DNA of 16,384 nt from an uncultured Alistipes sp. Lineage in GTDB: Bacteria > Bacteroidota > Bacteroidia > Bacteroidales > Rikenellaceae. The notes beneath the pieces were generated by a model. It did not search any database and was not told the origin of the DNA. It saw nothing but the letters and a program-made list of their open reading frames with translations. The stretch is from contig CATKXN010000055.1 of assembly GCA_949840605.1 (NCBI GenBank), forward strand, positions 1 through 16,384, given 5' to 3'. This document shows positions 14,378-16,384 of this stretch, in pieces; position 1 is the stretch's first letter, and each line of letters opens with the position of its first letter. The translations under genes were made by a program, and so were the position numbers.

Positions 14378-16081
14378 ATGTACAAATCCATGAATATCCT
14401 AAAATTCCATCTGCTCCGAGTCCTGCTGCTCTGCGCCGGAACGGGATTCCTCGCCATGGGCTGTTCGAACGACGACGACGATTCGCCCCGGGAGCTCGCT
14501 TCGAAAACCACCCTGACGCTGTCGAAATACTACAACGACAAGGGAGCGATGACGCTGCCCACCTGGAACAGGAGCGACAAGGCCGGACTGTTCGTCACGG
14601 ACCAGAGCGCCCCGGAGGCCGTCTATGCGGCGCCGATCCAGTCGGGATCGCAGAAATCGCTCTTCCTCTTCACGCTCGACGTCCCGCAGCACGCGGCTTC
14701 GACGGTCGTCGCCTTCTGGCCCTCGGACGCCGACCTCCGCTGTGAGAACGGCACGCTGAAAACCGTCGTTCCCACGGCGCAGACGGGCGCTGTCGCCCCG
14801 CTTCTCGCCGGCAAGGCCACGGCGCGGGTCAACGCCTACGAGGGTTGCAGCATGGATCTGACGAACCTCTTCTGCACGATGTACGTCAGCGTGAAAAAAG
14901 GCAACTATTCGGTCAGCAAGGCGGTCGTCAAAGCCAACGGCGGCGAAGGAATCGCCGGAGACCTCACGGTCGCCGTCGACGACTGGTCGGCCACGGCATC
15001 GGCGCAGACGATCGCCGTGACGCTGCCCGCACCCCTCGACTGTTCGAAAGAGACGCAGCTGATCCCCGTCATGATCGCTCCCGTCACCCTGTCGCAGGGC
15101 TACACGGTGACCCTCACCGACACCGACGGCAATTCGTTCTCGGTCGAAAAGACCGAGCCCGTGGCCCTGGAGGCCGGGGGCAGGCACGACACCGACGACG
15201 CCCGGTCGAGTTTCGTGACCGAACTGGTCTTCTGCGGCAGCAACATGGTCTACATGATCGACGCCGGACTGGCCGACGAAACCACATACAAGGAAGCGGT
15301 CACGTGGAGCTGGGACGCAACCGAAGCCGCCTCCGTGCTCGGGCTCGACAAGAACCGCTGCAGCCATCTCGACGACTGCAAACCGGTGGACAACGGCAAG
15401 AAGCTCCTGATCACCAGTTCGTACAACTGGTGCGTACTGCTCGACATCGCCACGAAAGAGGTGCTTTTCCACACCACCGCGACGCCCAACGCCCACTCGG
15501 CGGAACTGCTTCCCGGCAACCGCATCGTCGTGGCCTGCTCGGAAGGCAGCGGTTCGGGCAACAACTCGGTGCAGCTCTACGACATCTCGCAGCCCAACCG
15601 GATTCTCTTCCAGTCGGCGCTCGGCTCGGCGCACGGCGTGGTATGGAACGAAACGACCCAGCGTCTCTATGCGATCGGCGGCCAGAGCCTCCAGATCTAC
15701 AAACTCAAAAACTGGGACACGGCGACCCCGTCGCTCGAACTGGAAAAGACCGTACAGACGCCCCAGGGCGGTCTGCACGACATGAGCTACGTCAATTCGA
15801 ACACGCTCTGCATCGGCGGGCGCCGCGCCTATCTCTACGACATCGGCGCCAACCGGTTCACCGAAATGACGCTCTTCGCCGCATCGACGGCGATCAAGTC
15901 AGTCAACTACAACGACGAGACGGGCGAACTGTGGTACACGGACTCCACCAAACCCGAGGGCACCCAGACGTGGTCGACACAGACCATCCGCTACGCCACG
16001 GACAAGAACGCCTCGGCGGAATCGCGGACGATCAAGGTTCCCGACCTGGATATGTACAAAGTCCGCGTAATGAACTGGTAA
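14378..16081 (+). CDS. Fimbrillin-like plus DUF6528 propeller lipoprotein
   Basis: A 567-residue lipoprotein. The lipobox is LAMGC (Cys29), followed by SNDDDD, an acidic surface-export-like stretch. Residues about 40-265 resemble the fimbrillin-like beta-sandwich fold seen in Bacteroidetes pilus and surface proteins (LTLSKYYNDKG, WNRSDKAGLFVTDQS, and paired strands up to VALEAGG). Residues about 278-567 match my memory of the DUF6528 propeller family: ELVFCGSNMVYMID, NAHSAELLPGNRIVVACSEG (371-390), SAHGVVWNETTQRLYAIGG and GGLHDMSYV. The function of DUF6528 is unknown. The first part is a weaker call than the second. The start is ATG 14378 or, five residues in, ATG 14390, and both give an intact lipoprotein signal. 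It lies 14 bases after the TIM-barrel gene and is the last gene before the terminator. Confidence 0.8.
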   Translation: MYKSMNILKFHLLRVLLLCAGTGFLAMGCSNDDDDSPRELASKTTLTLSKYYNDKGAMTLPTWNRSDKAGLFVTDQSAPEAVYAAPIQSGSQKSLFLFTLDVPQHAASTVVAFWPSDADLRCENGTLKTVVPTAQTGAVAPLLAGKATARVNAYEGCSMDLTNLFCTMYVSVKKGNYSVSKAVVKANGGEGIAGDLTVAVDDWSATASAQTIAVTLPAPLDCSKETQLIPVMIAPVTLSQGYTVTLTDTDGNSFSVEKTEPVALEAGGRHDTDDARSSFVTELVFCGSNMVYMIDAGLADETTYKEAVTWSWDATEAASVLGLDKNRCSHLDDCKPVDNGKKLLITSSYNWCVLLDIATKEVLFHTTATPNAHSAELLPGNRIVVACSEGSGSGNNSVQLYDISQPNRILFQSALGSAHGVVWNETTQRLYAIGGQSLQIYKLKNWDTATPSLELEKTVQTPQGGLHDMSYVNSNTLCIGGRRAYLYDIGANRFTEMTLFAASTAIKSVNYNDETGELWYTDSTKPEGTQTWSTQTIRYATDKNASAESRTIKVPDLDMYKVRVMNW

Positions 16082-16099
16082 CGCGGGACTGATTCCGGC

Positions 16100-16137
16100 A
16101 GAAAATCGTGTATGTCCACGCGAATACACGATTTTCT
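16100..16137 (+). terminator. Intrinsic terminator of the SusCD operon
   Basis: A perfect 14-bp inverted repeat (16100-16113 with 16124-16137, 10-base loop) starts 18 bases after the last stop codon. The right arm is itself T-rich (ATTTTCT), and TTATATATTT follows. The fold and the T tail fit a Rho-independent terminator. Confidence 0.78.
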
Positions 16138-16140
16138 TTA

Positions 16141-16148
16141 TATATTTG
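16141..16148 (+). promoter_or_regulatory. -7 promoter element of the GDPD gene
   Basis: TATATTTG is an exact TAnnTTTG match, 29 bases before the ATG at 16178, giving a leader of roughly 23 bases. No clear TTTG -33 element lies at the expected distance. The element sits in the T-rich tail of the upstream terminator, so the two signals abut or overlap. Confidence 0.55.
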
Positions 16149-16177
16149 CGTTTCATTGACACCAACCCAAACAATCC

Positions 16178-16384
16178 ATGAAAAACCTATTCATCTTTCT
16201 TTCAGGACTGCTGTTTTTGCAATCCTCCTGTTCACCCTCCGCTTCCGCTCCCGCCAACCGTGCCGAAACCGTAGTATCGGAGCTTCACGATCCGACTTCG
16301 AAACAGGTTCTTGTGGCCTGCCACCGGGGCGACTGGCGCAACTGGCCCGAGAACTCTTTGGCGGCCATCGAATCTGTGATCGGC
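16178..16384 (+). CDS. Glycerophosphodiester phosphodiesterase lipoprotein (5' part)
   Basis: The first 69 residues of a gene that runs off the window. The signal MKNLFIFLSGLLFLQSSC ends in a lipobox (SSC, Cys18). After a Ser/Ala/Pro-rich linker, ACHRGDWRNWPENSLAAIE (47-65) matches the N-terminal active-site signature of the GDPD family (HRG...PENS), where the histidine and glutamate bind metal and substrate. The enzyme hydrolyses glycerophosphodiesters to glycerol-3-phosphate and an alcohol, here probably at the outer membrane or in the periplasm. It has its own promoter after the SusCD operon terminator, so its link to that operon is suggestive only. Completeness and the downstream domain cannot be seen. 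Confidence 0.88.
   Translation, partial: MKNLFIFLSGLLFLQSSCSPSASAPANRAETVVSELHDPTSKQVLVACHRGDWRNWPENSLAAIESVIG

Noticed and set aside
1..16384. tRNA, rRNA, CRISPR array or insertion sequence
   Set aside because: I looked for cloverleaf-like arms, regular direct repeats with spacers and transposase motifs, and saw none.

Overview
This 16.4 kb window looks like chromosome from a GC-rich member of the Bacteroidales, most likely an Alistipes-type gut bacterium (Rikenellaceae). The phylum call rests on several points: exact TAnnTTTG-type -7 promoter elements, no usual Shine-Dalgarno leaders, a SusC/SusD pair with an ECF sigma factor and FecR anti-sigma factor, and many lipoproteins with a C-x lipobox. 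The genus is inferred only from GC content and general gene style.

The left part (1-4420) is housekeeping. It holds a palindromic intergenic repeat, a small minus-strand gene of unknown function with one TPR-like helix pair, then lipA and lipB (lipoic acid synthesis, overlapping by an ATGA) and recJ. RecJ ends at a strong 16-bp hairpin terminator, which faces the oppositely oriented ECF sigma gene.

The right part (4433-16081) is one nutrient-uptake locus. The ECF sigma gene reads left. Divergent from it, seven genes read right with small gaps: a BACON-only lipoprotein, a FecR-type anti-sigma factor, an STN-containing SusC, SusD, a large FN3/PKD-like/PQQ-propeller surface lipoprotein in the SusE position, an exported xylose-isomerase-like TIM barrel protein, and a fimbrillin-like plus DUF6528 lipoprotein. 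The set closes with a 14-bp hairpin terminator. A glycerophosphodiester phosphodiesterase lipoprotein, with its own promoter, starts at 16178 and runs off the window. No glycoside hydrolase, lyase or sulfatase is visible, so the substrate is probably not a typical polysaccharide, or its enzymes lie elsewhere.

The most striking observation is a run of ten G residues (6943-6952) inside susC. It lies between the signal-peptide/STN part and the carboxypeptidase-like, plug and barrel part. As sequenced, the run puts these two parts out of frame. Nine G would restore one open reading frame of 1139 codons. The rest of the gene and its neighbours look intact, which suggests a slipped-strand phase-variable switch (here OFF) in a transporter that also carries the sigma-signalling domain. 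A sequencing or assembly error in the homopolymer is the main alternative.
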